A program made the position numbers and the translations under genes. A stretch of DNA of 64,000 bases from Adiantum capillus-veneris (taxonomy: Eukaryota; Streptophyta; Polypodiopsida; Polypodiales; Pteridaceae): positions 90,474,721 to 90,538,720 of the forward strand of contig CM043956.1 of NCBI GenBank assembly GCA_014529385.2, in the 5' to 3' direction. Shown piece after piece: positions 47,560-59,760 of this stretch (position 1 is its first letter; the number at the start of each line of letters is the position of its first letter). A model generated the notes under the pieces. It worked only from the letters and a program-made list of their open reading frames with translations, made no database searches and was not told the origin of the DNA.

Positions 47560-48334
47560 CATTACTCCCTTCTTGTTCGCACATGTAGAAAAATCTTACT
47601 CTTCCTCTCCCTCTCTGACAATTTCCCTCCCTCCCCCTCTTTTGCTTTTCTTTCCCATTCAAATCAATGTATTTTTGGAGAGACCTCCTAATAAACCCCA
47701 AAACCAACAAAATTCTCTACTAAACATCTCTATTAATGATGAGATTCCTTTCTAAGGAATGTGATAGCCAAACTTTGGAAATTCATTACAAAAAATCTTA
47801 TTGGTGTCCACGGGTTTGTGTCACATGGGATTTTCGTCGTTGTCTTCCATTGTAGGTCCTTGTGCCTAACAGTTCATTGAAGGCTGAGAGAGAGAGAGAG
47901 AGAGAGAGAGATGGACCCTGCTAGTTTCAACAAAAGTCATCCAATTAAAGCAATGCACCTATCAAGCACTTGATGTGTTACAACCATGGGTCCACACCCT
48001 AAACATGGACAAAGGGGAGGATATCTTGTATGAAACTAGTGTTCATTCTTTGTGGTGGGTTTTGCTCGGTTTTACCTTTCGCTCAGTAAAGTTCGCTTGG
48101 TCTATGGTAAGACTCCTTACTATGAGCTAAGTCCTTAATGAAGGAGCAAGGGATTAGAAGGAGAGTTTATGAACAAACTTAGGGCTTTAATGGTGCTAAG
48201 CAACCAAGAAGATTTCCCAATGATAGACAACCATAAAGAGATTAGAAGGAGAGTTTATGAACAAACTTAGGGCTTTAATGGTGCTAAGCAACCAAGAAGA
48301 TTTCCCAATGATAGACAACCATAAAGAGATTTTG
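47061..48334. other. Unassigned left flank of Gypsy-1
   Basis: Two short (AG)n tracts (47534-47558 and 47887-47910). No convincing gene. The last 100 bp reads into the sequence after 57652 across the Gypsy-1 insertion (a short open frame through EDFPMIDNHKEILP...MAEILHAW), so this is probably Gypsy-2 DNA. Confidence 0.4.
48153..48331. repeat. 88-bp tandem duplication next to Gypsy-1
   Basis: ATTAGAAGGAGAGTTTATGA begins at 48153 and again at 48241. The two copies are essentially identical. Gypsy-1 inserted 4-5 bp beyond the second copy. Confidence 0.92.
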
Positions 48335-48339
48335 CCACT

Positions 48340-48462
48340 TGTAAGGACATGGGTCCTACGGGCAAGGCCACCGGCACAGCCGAACAGTGTACCCGCTAGG
48401 GGGAGGCTATAAGATAGCACGATTGGGTGGAGACTAGCACACGCATCACCACCACCCTTTCA
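48340..48462 (+). repeat. Gypsy-1 5' LTR (123 bp)
   Basis: Very short for a gypsy element. TATA-like CTATAAGATAG near 48408. Ends TTTCA, then the primer-binding site. Confidence 0.9.
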
Positions 48463-48767
48463 TTGGTATCCGAGATATTTTTGGGAGGAGGCAAAAAGCG
48501 GGTTGCATGTGTGTGCGACACGCTGCTTCTCTCCCACATTCCACAGATAGCGACGTCTTCGCTATGCAACAAAAAGAAGACATGTACAGTTTCCTATGTG
48601 AAGCGCGCGCAGACAAACAACGACAGTCGATCGCTGACGCCCCACCTACGCCCTCCACAGCGGGCAACCAAGGCAAACTCGACCGGAAACTCAACAACAC
48701 TGAGGCTCCGAAGGCTTCCGTTTGAACCGTTGGCTGCGCACGTAAGAAGGCCCTCTTAACCCTTGCA

Positions 48768-48837
48768 TGAAGGAGAGTTGAACCCACCCAATGAGGGTAA
48801 GAGGCCAACACTTTACCATCAAGCTATTGACCCTTGT
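48768..48837 (-). other. tRNA-like sequence (degenerate tRNA or SINE head) in the Gypsy-1 leader
   Basis: On the minus strand an A-box-like TAGCTTGATGG (48826-48816) and a B-box-like GGGTTCAACTCTCC (48785-48772) are spaced as in a tRNA gene. A CTCTTAC loop between could hold the anticodon CTT. The stems do not pair well, so it is not a working tRNA gene. Confidence 0.4.
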
Positions 48838-49207
48838 TGTGTATAACAAGGAAATATAACATATTTGTGTTGAAAGGAAAACTAGAAGGAAAGGGAAAGC
48901 TTCAAACTTCAAGAAAGTAGTTTCACCCTTCCTTTTCACTTCTTGGAGGAAGGCAAATTTTCCTCCAAAAATTCTTTTTTCCTCGAGGAGGTAGCTTCAA
49001 AGTGAGCAAAAGCCTTCACAAAAATGACGAGTTTTTGTGAAGAGGCAACAAAGGTGTTCTTACGACGAACGACACGTAAAGCGCTACAATTTTTGCAAGG
49101 CGAGGTTCGCACCCAACACAAACCGTGGAGCATACAAAACACAAAGACTTCAATTTCACAAGGTACAAGTTGACTTTTTTCTCTCTTTACGCTAGTGTGT
49201 GTTTACC

Positions 49208-50380
49208 ATGGCTAGTGATGATATCCCACCTACACACACTTTTGATTTTGAGCACGTATCAAAATCAGGGCACCACGACTGCCGCTGACACTAATATGCA
49301 TGATGATGATGATCTAGGAGATTATGGACTTGCAGATATGGCTTCTTTCAAGACTTTGGAACATTGCCAAGGCGTACTTGAAAGCAACCTCTCTGCACTC
49401 AATACAAATGTTACCAATCTTACGGAGTTACTTGTGATATTTATGAATTCATAGACGACTCAAAGAGCCACAAGTGGGACGGTTCAAGGGAACCAAGCTC
49501 GCACGTCTCAAGGAGTCCAAGAGACAAGTGCTGCAGAAGATGCAGAAGGTAGCAATGCATTACTTAAGAATATCACCATTCCTGAGTTTCACGGGGAAGA
49601 GAGTGATCGCAACAAAGATGTGGTCAATACGTTCTTACACAAATGGAGTGATATTCATAGATTGAGACACACCCCGAATATAAAGACGACTGTGGAAACA
49701 AGTCTATCTCTTAAAGGCAAGGCCTATAAGTGGTGGATGATATTTCCAATAGATGCTCGTTCTCCATCTTGGGCTACGTTTCAAGCTTTTTTCTCCAAAG
49801 AGTTTTTGGACTCCAATGAAGAAGATAAGAATTGGTTAGCATGGGATGCATGCCGCATGTCTGGCCTCTCTCTCACACAGTACCTTTCGAAGTATCGGGA
49901 ATCATATTAAAACTAGAAGGTTTAGATGAATTCCAAAAGATGCGGGGTTTTAATAGGGGCCTTGACAAAAACTATTGTCTTCATGTCAAGACCCAACATC
50001 CAAAAACTTTAGAGAAGCCATCAATCATGCCCAAAGATATGATGATGACCAAGAGAGGAAAGGAAATGTTCCCTATTCTAAGAATACTTTTGCTAAGAGC
50101 AATGTGGCTAAGAGCAATGGCGAGGTAGATCTCCCACACATTCCAAGAGGAATAAGAGACAATCTACCTCTCCACGCCCACAAGAGGCTAAGAAGCTTAA
50201 GCAATCACGAGATACTCCACGTGGGTCTCTCACCACTGCTGATTTTGAGCGTTCAAAAAAACACAATTTGTGTTTTAGATGTCTTTCGGACCAACATAAC
50301 AAGATTGTTCTCTTTTGCAAGGCAAAGAAAAGCCCATGCACACGGTGCAACGCCTCACATTAGATTCATCTCCTAAATAT
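49208..50380 (+). pseudogene. Gypsy-1 gag, broken
   Basis: The ATG at 49208 (MASDDIPP) opens a frame that stops at about 49300. Capsid-region sequence follows: PEFHGEESDRNKDVVNTFLHKW and LSLKGKAYKWWMIFP...FQAFFSKEFLD, up to LTQYLSKYR (about 49570-49900). Frame changes lead to a Cys/His knuckle remnant CFRCLSDQHN...FC near 50273-50325. At least three frame breaks exclude function. Confidence 0.75.
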
Positions 50381-53300
50381 TGTGTTGTAGAGGTTCTTCA
50401 TATGGAAGAAAAGCACAAGTGTTGTGTGCCTGCTTCAATGTGGCAGCCCACCTTTGGCCCCCATGATTTGATTCGCATGCATGGCACTATTAACGGACAA
50501 CGTATTCGTATTTTAGTGGATGATGGTGCAGCTCATAACTTCTTGAACTATAAGCTAGTCAAGAAATTGAAGCTTACACAGACTCCCATCTCTCACAAGT
50601 ATGTGGTGGAGTAGTTGTCTGGGAATGATAAAGAAGTATGGGACACGGTAGTTCAAGGGGTTGAGCTTATTGTTCAAGATCATACGATGACCCTTGACTT
50701 CCAAGTTATGAACATGGACCATGTTGATGTAGTTTTAGGACGGGAGTGGATGCATGGTTTAGGAAACACATTGCACACTAGTTATGAACGAAATTCCTTA
50801 TCCCTTATGGCCAATGGTGGCAGACATGTGCTTTTGCTTGGTGAGAAAAATATACCATCTGCACCTCTTATATGTACAACCGAGCTTTTTATTTTGCAGA
50901 AAGCAGATTTAATAGATGAAGTCTTTTTGTGTTACTGCTTGTCTCCAAGTTTTGTGAATTCTCAAGAGCAAAGTGCGATGAATTTTAGTAATGGTATGCA
51001 AAGTGCAATGAATTCTACTGATAAACAAAGTGTTAACAAATCTAACGAGCAAAGTGCTCTCAATTTTAATTCTATAGAGCAACGTGCAATTGTTGTAAAA
51101 CAAACATTACAGGAATTACAAGATTCTCCATCCCATCATAACTCTAGTTTACTTTCTCCTTTTGCATGGCAAAAGATAACTCACTTACTCACTTACTCAC
51201 GGAGTATAGTGATGTGTTCTCAAGTGATTTACCACTGGGTTTACCACCTACAGGTGATGTGCATCATGGCATAGATGTCTTGCCAGACACTAAATCGATG
51301 AGTAAACCACATTATTGTATGAGTGCTAAAAAAGCCAAGGAGGTTGAGAGTCAGTTGGCTGACTACCTCGCTTGTGATTTCATTAGACCTAGCACTTTGC
51401 CTTGGGCATCACCAATTCTATTGGTAAAAAAGAAAGATGGTACTATGCGCATGTGTGTAGATTATCGCAGATTAAATGCGATAACCATCAAGAACAAGTA
51501 TCCTTTGCCTCGAGTGGATGAGTTGTTTAATCAACTCCATGGCAAAAGATACTATACAAAGAGAGATCTTCGTTCAGGATACCACTAGGTGCGTATCCTA
51601 CTACAAGATATCACCAAAACTGCCTTCAGAACACAGTTCGAGCATTTTGAATTTTGGTTATGCCTTTCGGTCTAACCAATGCTCCAACTATATTTATGAC
51701 ACTCATGGATAGTGTGTTATGTCCCTATATTGGAAAATTTGTTGTGGTTTTCCTTGATGACATTCTCATTTACAGTAAGACTGAAGATGAACACATAGAA
51801 CACTTACGATTAGTGTACGAACAGCTAGGAGCTCACGTGCTGTATGTTAAGCAAAGCAAGTGCGATTTTTAAAAAACAGAGATACATAACCTCGGTCATG
51901 CGATCTCTTATTCTGGCATCAAAATGGACACTGACAGGGTCACTGCCATTCTTCGATAGCCACATCCCAACACGGTTGAGGAGCTTCAAATATTCTTAGG
52001 CATGGTTGGATTTTATCGACAGTATATCAAGACAGTATATCCGTGGTTATGCCAAAATTGATGTTCCTATGACAGATCAACTTAAAACAAAAGGTAAGAC
52101 CTTTTCTTGGAAAGAAACCCAAAAATGCAGTTTTGAATAGCTCAAGGTAGCTATAGCCATTGCTCCCATCCTAGCAATCGTCGACCCACTTAAGCTGTTT
52201 GTGGTAGAGACTGGTGCTAGTGGTAAAGCAATTGGTGCGGTACTTCTCCAGGAGGGAAGACCTATAGCCTTTGAAAGTAAAAAGTTAGATAGAGCTCAAC
52301 ATAATTATTATGTCTATGAGAGAGAACTATGGTGTCGAGTTTGAAGTAGTTTTTGACCATGCGAGTATCAAATGATTTACTACTCAAACGGACTTGAAGG
52401 GCCATAAAGCTAGATGGGCCAAAATCATTCAAGATTATGATTGTAAGCTACGATATCGCAAGGGGCAATATAATGTAGTAGCCGATGCACTAAGTCGGAT
52501 ACCTCAGATTAATTCACTTGCATTCACGTAAATAAAGAGTGAATTTTTAGAGTCATTATGTGGCAAGTGTGCACAAGATCAATCATATGCTAAAGTGCGG
52601 AGTGCAATTTTAAAAAGGGATCCCTCACACTCACATGTCTCTGAACAACCACATCAACCTGTCTCTGCACGCGCATATAGAAACTCCAACACACAAAGCT
52701 CCACCCCTACTCAGGAAGAGCTTAAGCGATAGAAGAATTTTTCCATTGATGATGGCTACTTACTCCACAAAGGTAGAGTATGTGTGCCAAAGGACTCAGA
52801 CACTAGGTGCCAAATCTTATTTGAGTGTTACGATAGTCCAAGTGCTGGTCATCCAGGTATTCGTAAGACGTATGCCTTAGTTCGACAACAATTTTATTGG
52901 TCGTGCTTACATCATGATGTTCAAGAGTACGTACTAAACTGCCAACAGTGCCAAGTTAATAAGGCAGAGCGCCTCAAGGTAGGTGGCCTTTTACATCCTT
53001 TAGAAATTCCACAAGGTAAGTGGGAGAGTATCTCTATGGATTTTGTAGTAGGACTACCTACTACAAATCGTGGCCATGATGCCATAGGGTAATTGTAGAC
53101 CATCTCACCAAGATGGGTCAATTCATTCCTACTAAGACTATAGTTAAGACACCGGAATTAGCACGGCTATTTGTAGAGCATATATATAAACTCTACGGTC
53201 TACCAGCTAGTATCATTAGTGACAGAGATCGAAAGTTCGATAATCACTTCTGGAGAGATGTGTTCCAAAAGTTGGAAACTAAACTTAATCTAAGTACGGC

Positions 53301-53430
53301 TGATTATCCAGAAACGGATGGTCAAATAGAAAGAGTTAATCAAGTGCTAGAGGATATGCTACGAGCGTATGTTAGCAAGAAGCAAACCAATTGGGAAGAC
53401 TATTTACCTATATTGGAATTTGCCTAAAAT
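50381..53430 (+). pseudogene. Gypsy-1 pol: protease, RT, RNase H, integrase, broken
   Basis: The aspartic protease at 50460-50760 has ILVDDGAAHNF, with DDG where DSG or DTG is usual, and VVLGREWM. RT lies at 51290-51870: [44 protein letters not shown], then MPFGLTNAP and the catalytic FLDDILIYS (about 51755). A stop lies at 51589 in SGYH*V. RNase H at 52190-52500 has ETGASGKAIGAVL and ADALSRIP. Integrase at 52784-53427 has a zinc-binding stretch, MDFVVGLP, SDRDRKF and GQIERVNQVLEDML, covering the D, D, E catalytic residues. Stops and shifts occur at 50612, 51589, 51870, 52140, 53090 and 53427. Confidence 0.88.
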
Positions 53431-54095
53431 AGTTCAAAGCATGTGACTACAGGGTTTAGTCCATTTATGCTTTTGTATGGATTTCAACCTAGATCACCCG
53501 TTACGGTGGGGTTGGCTCAGGAGAAGATACAACAAGCGAAGGATTTTCTCCAAACATTTTGACATGCTTTGAGTTGCTCAACAGAATGTGAAGTAGGTTC
53601 AAGATTGATATAAGAAGTACGCAGATGAGCATTGTCGTCTTGCTACTTTTGAAGAAGGAGACAAGGTTTTCCTCAAATTTTTGGAGCATTCAGAAAGGCT
53701 AAAGACGGAAAAAGTTTCTAAAATTTCACCACGCTATTGTGGACTGATACCATTCTCAAACGTATAGGTGAAGTGGCCTATAAGTTAGCTCTTCCAGAGC
53801 ACTCACGAGTTCATCTTGTTTTTCATGTTAGTCGTTTACAAAAACAGCTAGGATAGAATGATAATGTCATTGACACAGGTGTGTTAGTTGACCTTATCGA
53901 GCCGCCAAGCATCCCTCATGAGCCCGAAAAGATTTTGGATTCTCATGAGCTTCGCACCAGACATCATGTCAGATGACAAGTGTTGGTAAAATGGCTAGAT
54001 AGACCTGAAGAAGGTTCTACATGGGAGAATGTCTCCGCACTTCAAAAACGTTTTCCCACGTTCGTTTTTGAGGACGAAAATGATTCTCCAAGGGG
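53431..54095 (+). pseudogene. Gypsy-1 integrase C-terminus and chromodomain
   Basis: Broken frames carry the integrase tail (SPFMLLYGFQPRSP) and VYKLALPEHSRVHLVFHVSRLQK. The chromodomain follows at 53930-54050: EKILDSHELRTRHHVR, an in-frame TGA, QVLVKWLDRPEEGSTWENVS, FPTFVFEDEN. Chromodomains bind modified histone H3 and steer chromoviruses to heterochromatin. The frame ends with FEDENDSPRG at the polypurine tract. That last part is retained as relic DNA in NA-1, NA-2 and NA-3. Confidence 0.85.
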
Positions 54096-54100
54096 GGTAA

Positions 54101-54168
54101 TGTAAGGACATGGGTCCTACGGGCAAGGCCACCGACACGGTCGGACAATGTGTACGCTAGGGGGAGGC
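54101..54168 (+). repeat. Gypsy-1 3' LTR, left part
   Basis: Matches the first half of the 5' LTR and is interrupted at GAGGC (54164-54168). The rest continues after 57586. Confidence 0.9.
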
Positions 54169-57100
54169 TGTGAAGTCCCCAACCCGCCAATACCAAGATC
54201 GGGATGGGATCCTTGACAGGTCTCTAGGTTTGATAAAAAACAGTCTCTAAACAAGAAAAATCCAAGGAATAGACCTTTACCATTGACAATGGCTTGGGTC
54301 TATAGCCTTAGAAGAAGACCTAGTCCCGACAGGCAGTGGAAACGGGACAACGTATTAAAAGTCCAAAAAACTATTTCGGCCCTATAACTTCCACAAATTG
54401 GGCTAAGGTATCCTCAACCAACGCTTTTTTCCCCCTAACATATGTGAGGGCACAGCCGTTGGTGGACTCCTCTCCCAAGTGAAGATGTTTTCGAAACGTT
54501 TTTAGCGCGCGGGGATGGATACTTACCTGATTAATCAGGTCCACCCGTCCATGATTGACAACCTTAGTCAATCCCCACTTACCACCCCGCACTCACACAT
54601 GATTTTTTTTTCTAATTACTATCACATTGTTTTAACACTTAAAATAATAGTTTCTTTTAACTTTCCGTCACAGTAATTCCTTCATCAATTATTAAAGACA
54701 TCATTGAAAGAATTCTTTTAGAAAACACACATCTTTAAACTTAAGACAAGGTACTGTCAATCAAAACATTGTCCATAATAACCATGACCAATACTCTTCT
54801 TGTCTCAAGACCACCTAAGGGTGAAAAAACAGCACCCATTCTTTATTCACAATCCAAAGTGGATAAACCCCCACCCAAGGTTCTGGGTGCCCATACACCA
54901 AACCAATTGCCCATACAAACGGGTGGCTCCCCTAGGATAAAAATGGTATCCTAACTAATGTAGAAACATCAAGACATGACACGGAGTAGAAACTCATTGT
55001 TCATGGAGGTAACTGACTTATCCGTGGCTGGAAAGCCATCATTATCATCAATTTATACCAAGTAGTCGGAGGTGTCTTGAGACAAGCTGTCTTATATATG
55101 ATCAATCATATTTTTCCTAATTAAACCAGTTTTAACCCAACAATTCTTTCCTACATCATAAACAAATGCACGTTGGAAGTTACCTTCCGTTTTTGGTCAA
55201 TTATTCGTTTTTTCATTCTTACTCACTCCTTATGTATTCAATGCTAACTTATAAAAGAACTTAAACTATTTAAAGACTTAATTGAATAATGGAAAACCCA
55301 GATAGGACTGATCAGCCATCTGCTCCTGCGCTGGCGCCTGAAGACTATCCTCCGTAGGCCTATACTAGGCCCAACTTCATCGTCGTGTGACGCTCTAGTT
55401 CTTTTTAGAGCTCTGTGCTCATCATCAGATGTAGGATTGGCTCAGGTGCCATAACTTCTTATCCTTATAAAAAGGACGTCTAATCATTAGGTAAATTATC
55501 CAAAAGTTAAACTTATCCTTTGTATCCAATTTTACCCAAATCTAGGTTAAATTTGTAGTCTTAATTGGTAAATTCTTGAACTAGTAATTTCTTATTTGCC
55601 CATATAGGCATGATAACTTTTTCCACAGCTTCCCTAAGGGTTTTCTAAGCTCTCCTAACTTTTTTATAATTTTTGATATCTTTTTCCTAATTTCCCCATC
55701 AAATTTTAAGCTTGGAATCTGCTTAATTTGAGCTTAATATTTATTCTATTTATTTTCTTTTAAATATTCATTTCCTCAACTTTATATCACAGGTTTACAC
55801 TTACTCTAATTTTCCTAAAAACTTTTGATTGCAAAGTCTATTTAATTTAATTAATCTTTTGCTAAAAATAGGACTTTTGGTCAATTATTATTTCTTAACT
55901 CACTAATTAACTATGGTATAATTATCACAAGTAGATAAGAATGTTTGTGACCTCTAATAATTATTGGATAATTATATAAATTCATTTACTAATTTTCTTT
56001 CCCTGATTTATACGCAAAATTGGTTACTATTAGTTAAAATAATTAGCTAAACTATCTTTTTGAGGTTAAAATAGTTATCATTGGTTTTTTAAGATGTTTT
56101 TGACCACTAATAATTATCTCAAAGCTTTTTGAATTAATTTGCTATTTTCTCCCTTTTATTTTTTTTGAAAAACAGTGTTCTTCTGATGTGATAATCATTT
56201 AAACTAATTATGTGAGGTTAAGATTATTATCACGGGTTTTTAAAGATATATTTTACCTCGAAGAATTATCTCAAAGCTTTTTGGATTATTTTGCTATTTT
56301 TCCCATTTTATTTTTCCTTTAAAATAGACTTTTCCTGCTGAGATGATTAATTAAACTAATTATCTGAAGTTAAGATAATTATTATGGGTTTTCTAAAATG
56401 TGTTTCACCTCTGATAATTATCTCAAAACTTTTTGGATTAATTTGCTATTTTCCCCCTTTTATTTTCTCTTTCAAACAATGTTTTTCTATTGAGATAGTT
56501 AGTTAAACTAATTCTTTGAGGTTAAGATAATTATGACTGGTTTTTTAAAATGTGTTTTACCTCTAATAATTATCTCAAAGCTTTTCGGATTAGTTTGATT
56601 ATTTTCCCGTTTTCTTTTCCCTTAAAAATAGTATAATTCTACTTAAATAATTACAAAAGTTACTCAAAAAATTAAAAGATAATTTTCCTAGCATATTGAT
56701 AGTCTAACACAGCTCTGATAATTATCTCTCTTAATCTAAGTTTAATTAGTATAATTGTCATTAATTTATGGTTAAAATGAGTAATTTCAATCCTAATATA
56801 ATATGATAATTAATTAAATTAGCATCCCTAAGCTTAATTTCAATAATCAACAAAGAGCTTGAAATTAGGAGAAAATTTTAGAGTATCAATAGGTTTGATC
56901 TTCGTAATTAATTGAATTAATTAAGAAAATGAATAGATTAACATAGTTCTACTAATAAAAAAGAGTTACTGCTAATTATCGTTGATTAACCAACTAGAGC
57001 CTTGCTTCTTGTGATTTCTGAGTAGAGGTCCCTCTAGATGAGAGATAATTTTCCAAGGCTTCGAGTCTATTTTTTTGTGAAGAAGGGGGGTCCATTTATA

Positions 57101-57586
57101 GCTTTTCAAGGCCCCTGGGCTGTTTCTGGCAAGTCCTGGTACCTCAAGCAAGCCCGCAGCTTCCAACTAGCGCCACCTGCTACTAAATCTGTCTTGGGCA
57201 GGTTCCACACAGCTCCACACAGTCCCCCCCCAGCTTCCAGAATTGATTTTTGCTATTTTTCTTAACTTTTAATGATTAAACTTGGAAATATCTGCAATTT
57301 CTAGAACCTTAGGATAAAAAGTATTTAGCAGTGATCGTTACTGAAACCATTGAATTTTACTTAACTAATTAAATTCATAATGTAACCTTTCAGAGTCCGT
57401 AACTTTTCTAGATTTTATCGGAATTTGGTTTTGAAAAAATCCTAACCATAGTAAAGCTCTGGTTACGGTTCCAAAAATACCAATATTTGCCATAGTTGGA
57501 TTATTCTACAGTGTTTTCTTAACAACCAAGTTAATTTGATCAGGCTTTGTACAATTTCTAAGGTTTCAGAAACTAAAAACCTTACA
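54169..57586 (+). mobile_element. Solo LTR of 3.4 kb inserted in the Gypsy-1 3' LTR
   Basis: Starts TGTGAAGTCCCC and ends AAACCTTACA, with target duplication GAGGC at 54164-54168 and 57587-57591. No second LTR, primer-binding site or coding sequence is present, so it is best read as a solo LTR left by recombination between the LTRs of a large element, with plus orientation assumed. It is strongly AT-rich, carries a TATA-like TTATAAAAAGG at about 55466 and a 152-bp tandem repeat (56030-56640). An intact non-autonomous element without direct LTRs is the alternative. Confidence 0.8.
56030..56640. repeat. ~152-bp tandem repeat, four copies, inside the solo LTR
   Basis: The phrase GAGGTTAAGATAATTAT recurs at 56062, 56214, 56365 and 56518, each followed by ACCTCTAATAATTATCTCAA and TTGCTATTTTCCC-like blocks. 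Confidence 0.85.
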
Positions 57587-57646
57587 GAGGCTATAAGATA
57601 GCATGGTTGGGTGGAGACTAGCACACGCATTACCACCGCCATTTCA
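57587..57646 (+). repeat. Gypsy-1 3' LTR, right part
   Basis: Begins with the duplicated GAGGC and continues CTATAAGATAGCATGG to TTTCA, matching the second half of the 5' LTR. Confidence 0.88.
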
Positions 57647-57651
57647 CCACT

Positions 57652-59592
57652 AATGGCCGAAATCCTTCACGCTTGGATGTTTGATGCTTTGAATGTGGGG
57701 AGTTGGGAGATTGCTAGAATAGATGCCCCTGTCTAACTAATAGAGCAACAATAACAATTGAGACAAACCAAAGATACCACCCTTTTGGACGTAATGATGG
57801 ACGAAATGGTGGACGAGGTAGATGGCGAGGAAGAGCAGCCGAGGCCTTGAAGTGTTCAAGGTAGGAACGCACATGCACATGTATATGTGATCATAGGAGA
57901 GCCTACTCTTGGTGAAGAAGAAGAGAGAGCAACTATTTATGCATGGAGCTCAAAGACAATTTGTTGTAATTCAAACACTAGCCACCCATCAAGGTAAATG
58001 TTTTAATCTCCTCACCGAATGTGGTAGTACTCATTCCTTTTTATCCCCGAAATGTTTAAGAAAGTTGAACTCGAGCAAAAAAACAAGGTAGATCTATGAC
58101 ATTAGAATTGGCCAATGGAAAAACCATAGTATCTTGATATTCTGTGGGAACCCTTGAATTCGAACTAGGGGGACACCCTACCTCAGCTTTCTTTAGGACC
58201 CTCCCATTGGGATGTATGATGCGATTCTCGAGATGGATTGGTTATCTATAAATGAGGCTAGCATTCACTATGGACAAGGCAATTTGAGCTTTAATCATGC
58301 AAGTTGAAGTGCAGTGGAATAATGGGATTCCAAGGATTCATTTAGTTAAGGCAAATCGTCTAGTCAAGGGTAAGAGAGCTAGACAACAAATATTTGTGGT
58401 AACGCTAAATAAGGTCGATCCAAAATCAAGTAGTACAAAATCCTTGTGGCTTCAAGAATATTCATATGTGTTTCCCAAAGACCTCACCACTCTTCCTCCT
58501 AATCAAGAAATTGACTATGAGATAGAGATTCCCCAAGGAAGTGAACCCGTATCAAAGAGACCTTATGAAATGGCACTACCTAATCCCATTGAATTGAAGA
58601 AGTAACTTTGTCAAATTCTAGAACATGGATTTATTAGATCGAGTAAATCAAATTGGGGAGCACCATTACTCTTCCTAAAGAAGAAAGATGGGACTCTACG
58701 ACTTTGTATTGATTATAGAGGACTAAACCAAGTAATAGTTAAAAACATTACCCTATACCATGAATCGATGAATTGTTGGATAGGCTACATGGATCCAAGG
58801 TCTTCTCAAAAATAGATCTAAGATCTTGTTACTTCCAAATTAGAATAAAGGAATCAAACATCGCAAAGACAACCTTCAACACTTGATATGGCCATTTTGA
58901 ATTTATAGTAATGTCATGTGGTTTGACTAATGCACTGGCTACATTCAATAAATTGATGTAGGATATCTTCAGACCCTACTTAGATGATTTTCTTTGTCTT
59001 CTTTGATGATATTCTAATCTACTCAAGGAATGAGGAAGAACATGAAGCCCACCTGAGAAAGGTATTGGCTCTTTGACAACACAATCTATTTGCAAATATG
59101 AGCAAGTGTTCATTCTTCTCTCCAAGGATTGAATACCTGGGATTTATTGATTTGTAAGAAGTAATTTCATTGGACCCTACTAAAACTAAAGACATTGTTG
59201 AATGGCCCCAGACATCTAATGTAAGTGAGCTTAGACAATTCTTGGGAATCACAAGTTGGTATAGGATCTTTATAACGGATTATGCGGTGATCACTTCGTC
59301 CTTGACTGACCTTTTGAAGAAAGGGGTCAAGATAAATTGCGAACCACAACACTAAGAAAGGTTGACAAACTTAAGGAATATGTGACTAAAACATCTTGCC
59401 TAAAGCTACCAGATTTCAACTAGATCTTTGATGTTGTCACTGATGCTAGTGGAACAGCAACTGGAGGAGTATTACTTTAGGAAGGTAGACAAATAGCGTT
59501 CACCTCACATAAGCTTAAGATTCATGAAAACAACTACCCAATCCATGACCTAGAACTATTGGTAGTCATTCACGCTTTGAAACTATGGAGGC
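57652..59592 (+). pseudogene. Gypsy-2: gag end, protease, RT and start of RNase H of a second gypsy element
   Basis: An arginine/glycine-rich gag end lies around 57780-57840. A protease-like segment (HQGKCFNLLTECGSTHSFLSPK) follows at about 57990-58050. The pre-RT linker frame is 58297-58605. RT spans 58610-59150, with [44 protein letters not shown] and FFDDILIYSRN (FDD in place of YxDD). A connection block (VSELRQFLGITSWYRIFI) and RNase H (VVTDASGTATGGVL, about 59440) follow, and the sequence stops at 59592 where NA-4 inserts. Many stops; inactive. The usual RT start block [11 protein letters not shown] has a stop just before it. Confidence 0.82.
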
Positions 59593-59760
59593 TGTCAGGC
59601 CAAGGGCTAGAGGGCACGGCCCGACCTAGGGGGGTCAGGGACCTAGGCCAAGGGCCGGACAGAAGGTGTGGAAAAGAGATCCATTTAGGGCAAAGGGCCA
59701 TGGGCCCTCCTATAAAGGTTGGGAGGAGGATCCAGGATTCAGTCTCCCCTCGGCCTTTCA
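59593..59760 (+). repeat. NA-4 5' LTR
   Basis: TG...CA ended and preceded by GAGGC, which would be the left target duplication within Gypsy-2 RNase H. Confidence 0.8.

Larger units (their letters stand above)
48340..57646 (+). mobile_element. Gypsy-1: chromovirus (Ty3/gypsy with chromodomain), disrupted
   Basis: Short LTRs start TGTAAGGACATGGGTCC and end TTTCA. The 5' LTR is 48340-48462. The 3' LTR is split (54101-54168 plus 57587-57646) by a solo LTR. The target duplication CCACT lies at 48335-48339 and 57647-57651. A weak primer-binding site TTGGTATCCGAG follows the 5' LTR, and a polypurine tract AAGGGGGG precedes the 3' LTR. Domain order is gag, protease, RT, RNase H, integrase, chromodomain. 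Several stops and frameshifts inactivate it. Its LTR start and 3' end resemble the NA elements, making its family their likely source of proteins. Confidence 0.92.

Noticed and set aside
48010-48120. Integrase-like phrase VYGKTPYYEL near the left flank of Gypsy-1
   Set aside because: Only about ten residues look familiar and stops surround it, so it is too weak to annotate.
57587-59592. GAGGC flanking both the solo LTR and the NA-4 LTR, suggesting a linked event
   Set aside because: The two sites are in different elements 2 kb apart, the right flank of NA-4 is not visible, and a 5-mer match is easily chance.
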